From Nocardioides sp. ChNu-153 (lineage in GTDB: Bacteria > Actinomycetota > Actinomycetes > Propionibacteriales > Nocardioidaceae), in the NCBI RefSeq assembly GCF_030466625.1, contig NZ_JADEVT010000008.1, positions 1-64,000 on the forward strand: 64,000 nucleotides of DNA, in the 5' to 3' direction. The position numbers and the translations under genes are program-made. This document shows positions 62,511-64,000 of this stretch, in pieces. Position 1 is the first letter of the stretch; every line of letters starts with the position of its first letter. The notes beneath the pieces were generated by a model. The model did not search any database. It was given only the letters and a program-made list of their open reading frames with translations, and was not told the origin of the DNA.

Positions 62511-63970
62511 CCGCCGACGCGCACGCCGCGCTCACCGGCGTCGGTGAGCCTGCTCTCCTCCGCCGCCTGGTCCTCGAGCTCCATGCGGCGGGCCTCGAGC
62601 TCCGCCTCGTACTCACCGGGGCGCGACACGAGGTCCTTCGCCCCGCCCTCGAGCCGGGCGAGCGCCGTACGCGCGAAGATCTGCTGCTCGGTCACGGTGC
62701 GCTCGGAGCGGTCGCGGCCCAGGAACGAGATGGCCCAGTGCATGAGCGCGCTGACCCGGTTCTTGAAGCCCGTGATGTAGACGAGGTGCACGGCGAGCCA
62801 GGAGAGCCACGCGAGGATGCCGGTGAACCGGAACTTGCCCACCATGGCCACGGCACGGAAGCGGCTGATGATCGCCATCGAGCCCTTGTCGAAGTACTTG
62901 AACGGCTTCTGGGGCTCCTTGCCCTTGAGCCGGCCCTCGATCTCGCGGGCGGCGTAGCGCGCGCCCTGGATCGCGACCTGGGCGACACCCGGGAGGTTGT
63001 TGAGGCTGATCATGTCGCCGACCACGAAGACCTCGGGGTAGCCCGGGAGCGTGAGGTCGGGGTTCACGCCGATGCGGCCGGCGCGGTCGAGCGGCGCACC
63101 GCTCTGCTCCGCCAGCTGCTTGCCGATCGGGTTGGCTTGCACGCCGGCGGCCCAGATCTTCGCCATCGACTCGATGCGCTGGGTGCTGCCGTCCTTGAAC
63201 TTGACCTCGAGGCCGCGCTCGTCGACGACGGTCACCATCGCGCCGAGCATGACCTCGACACCGAGCTTCTCGAGGCCCTCCTTGGCCTTCTGGCCCAGGC
63301 GGGCACCGAACGGCGGCAGCACCTGCGGTGCGGCGTCCACGAGCAGGACGCGGGCGCGCTCGGTGTTGATGTGGCGGAAGTCGCGGCGCAGCGTCCGGCG
63401 GGCGAGCTCGGCGATCTGGCCGGCCATCTCCACGCCGGTCGGGCCGGCGCCGACGACCACGAAGGTCAGGAGGTGCTCGACGGGCTCGCCGCGGCCGGCG
63501 GCGAGCTCGGCCATCTCGAAGGCGCCGAAGATCCGGCCGCGCAGCTCGAGGGCGTCGTCGATGCTCTTCATGCCCGGGGCGAACTCGGCGAAGTGGTCGT
63601 TGCCGAAGTAGCTCTGGCTCGCGCCGGCGGCCACGATGAGGGAGTCGTACGGCGTCACCGTCTCGCGTCCCAGCACGTGGGAGGTCACGGTGCGCGCCTC
63701 GAGGTCGACCGAGGACACCTCGCCGAGCAGGACCGTCGCGTTGTGCTGCTTCGCAAGGATCTCGCGGGTCGGCGGGGCGATCTCGCCCTGGGAGAGGATG
63801 CCGGTCGCCACCTGGTAGAGCAGCGGCTGGAAGAGGTGGTGCGTGGTCTTCGCGACCATCGTCACGCCGACGTCGGCCTTCCGCAGGGCCTTGGTGCCGA
63901 ACAGACCCCCGAAGCCTGAGCCGATGACGACCACCTCGTGACGGTTCCCGCTGGTCCGTGCTGCGCTCAT
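62507..63970 (-). CDS. ndh: Type II NADH dehydrogenase
   Basis: NDH-2 passes electrons from NADH to quinone without pumping protons. The product of about 487 residues has FAD-binding VVVIGSGFGGLFGTKAL, FQPLLYQVATGILSQGEIA, NAD-binding FVVVGAGPTGVEMAGQIAELA, GVNPDLTLPGYPEVFVVGDM and PGVAQVAIQGARYAA, with the membrane-binding C-terminal region and a charged tail. ATG 63970 (MSAARTSG) follows GAAGGGCGAGG; an in-frame ATG at 63997 is possible. It is coupled to the YibE/F gene by a 4-base overlap. Confidence 0.95.
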   Translation of the reverse strand: MSAARTSGNRHEVVVIGSGFGGLFGTKALRKADVGVTMVAKTTHHLFQPLLYQVATGILSQGEIAPPTREILAKQHNATVLLGEVSSVDLEARTVTSHVLGRETVTPYDSLIVAAGASQSYFGNDHFAEFAPGMKSIDDALELRGRIFGAFEMAELAAGRGEPVEHLLTFVVVGAGPTGVEMAGQIAELARRTLRRDFRHINTERARVLLVDAAPQVLPPFGARLGQKAKEGLEKLGVEVMLGAMVTVVDERGLEVKFKDGSTQRIESMAKIWAAGVQANPIGKQLAEQSGAPLDRAGRIGVNPDLTLPGYPEVFVVGDMISLNNLPGVAQVAIQGARYAAREIEGRLKGKEPQKPFKYFDKGSMAIISRFRAVAMVGKFRFTGILAWLSWLAVHLVYITGFKNRVSALMHWAISFLGRDRSERTVTEQQIFARTALARLEGGAKDLVSRPGEYEAELEARRMELEDQAAEESRLTDAGERGVRVGG

Positions 63971-64000
63971 CGGCCTCGCCCTTCTCGTCGACTTCACCCT

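Overview
The window is very GC-rich, gene-dense bacterial DNA with many GTG starts and 1-4 base stop/start overlaps. Lsr2, DisA, ClpC1-type ClpC, a topoisomerase I with a lysine-rich tail instead of zinc fingers, FtsH next to a folate operon, and the topA/tmk/holB grouping all point to an actinomycete. The best guess is a Nocardioides-like member of the Propionibacteriales; this is inferred from gene content and order, with no database search. It looks like ordinary chromosomal core: I see no insertion sequence, phage, plasmid, rRNA or CRISPR array.

Layout. Positions 1-3370: the start of a membrane-anchored protein cut by the window edge, disA (cyclic di-AMP synthase), a secreted Ig-like protein and mutY. 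Positions 3550-25200: an almost unbroken minus-strand run. Read in transcription order it is dacB, a zinc metalloprotease, tilS and hpt; then ftsH, folE, folP, folB, folK, a DUF3180 protein, a coiled-coil membrane protein, a GNAT enzyme and a MidA-like methyltransferase; then a DUF2520 dehydrogenase-like gene, panC, panD, nadB, nadC and coaX; then lsr2 and clpC with their own terminators. The run therefore combines cell-wall, nucleotide, tRNA, folate, pantothenate/CoA and NAD functions.

Positions 25200-43470: accessory metabolism. It holds ppa (pyrophosphatase), a methyltransferase coupled to an acyl-CoA oxidase, a PAP2-type membrane protein, a thiamine ABC importer behind a clear TPP riboswitch, a MerR-DICT regulator divergent from an unknown small protein, an LLM-type flavin oxidoreductase, an HtaA-domain protein, an MpaB/DUF2236 oxygenase divergent from a TetR regulator with a palindromic operator, an acyltransferase, a PcaD-PcaC fusion and tRNA-Thr(CGT).

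Positions 43550-64000: a LysR regulator, a TAP-like lipid-anchored or secreted hydrolase, holB and tmk. Then comes a tight five-gene plus-strand module (DUF4178, DUF4247, DUF350, membrane-bound spermidine-synthase-like protein, TVGYG potassium channel). After it lie topA, an unknown protein, a methyltransferase, cspA, a CynX-type transporter, tRNA-Lys(TTT), a PH-like membrane protein, a YibE/F membrane protein and type II NADH dehydrogenase.

The most notable material beyond routine genes is the five-gene polyamine/membrane/channel module at 48443-52681; four intergenic clusters of small inverted-repeat elements (3389-3509, 10901-10990, 25928-25999, 26038-26252), one of which supplies the stop codon of panC; and a CoaX whose usual first catalytic aspartate is alanine.
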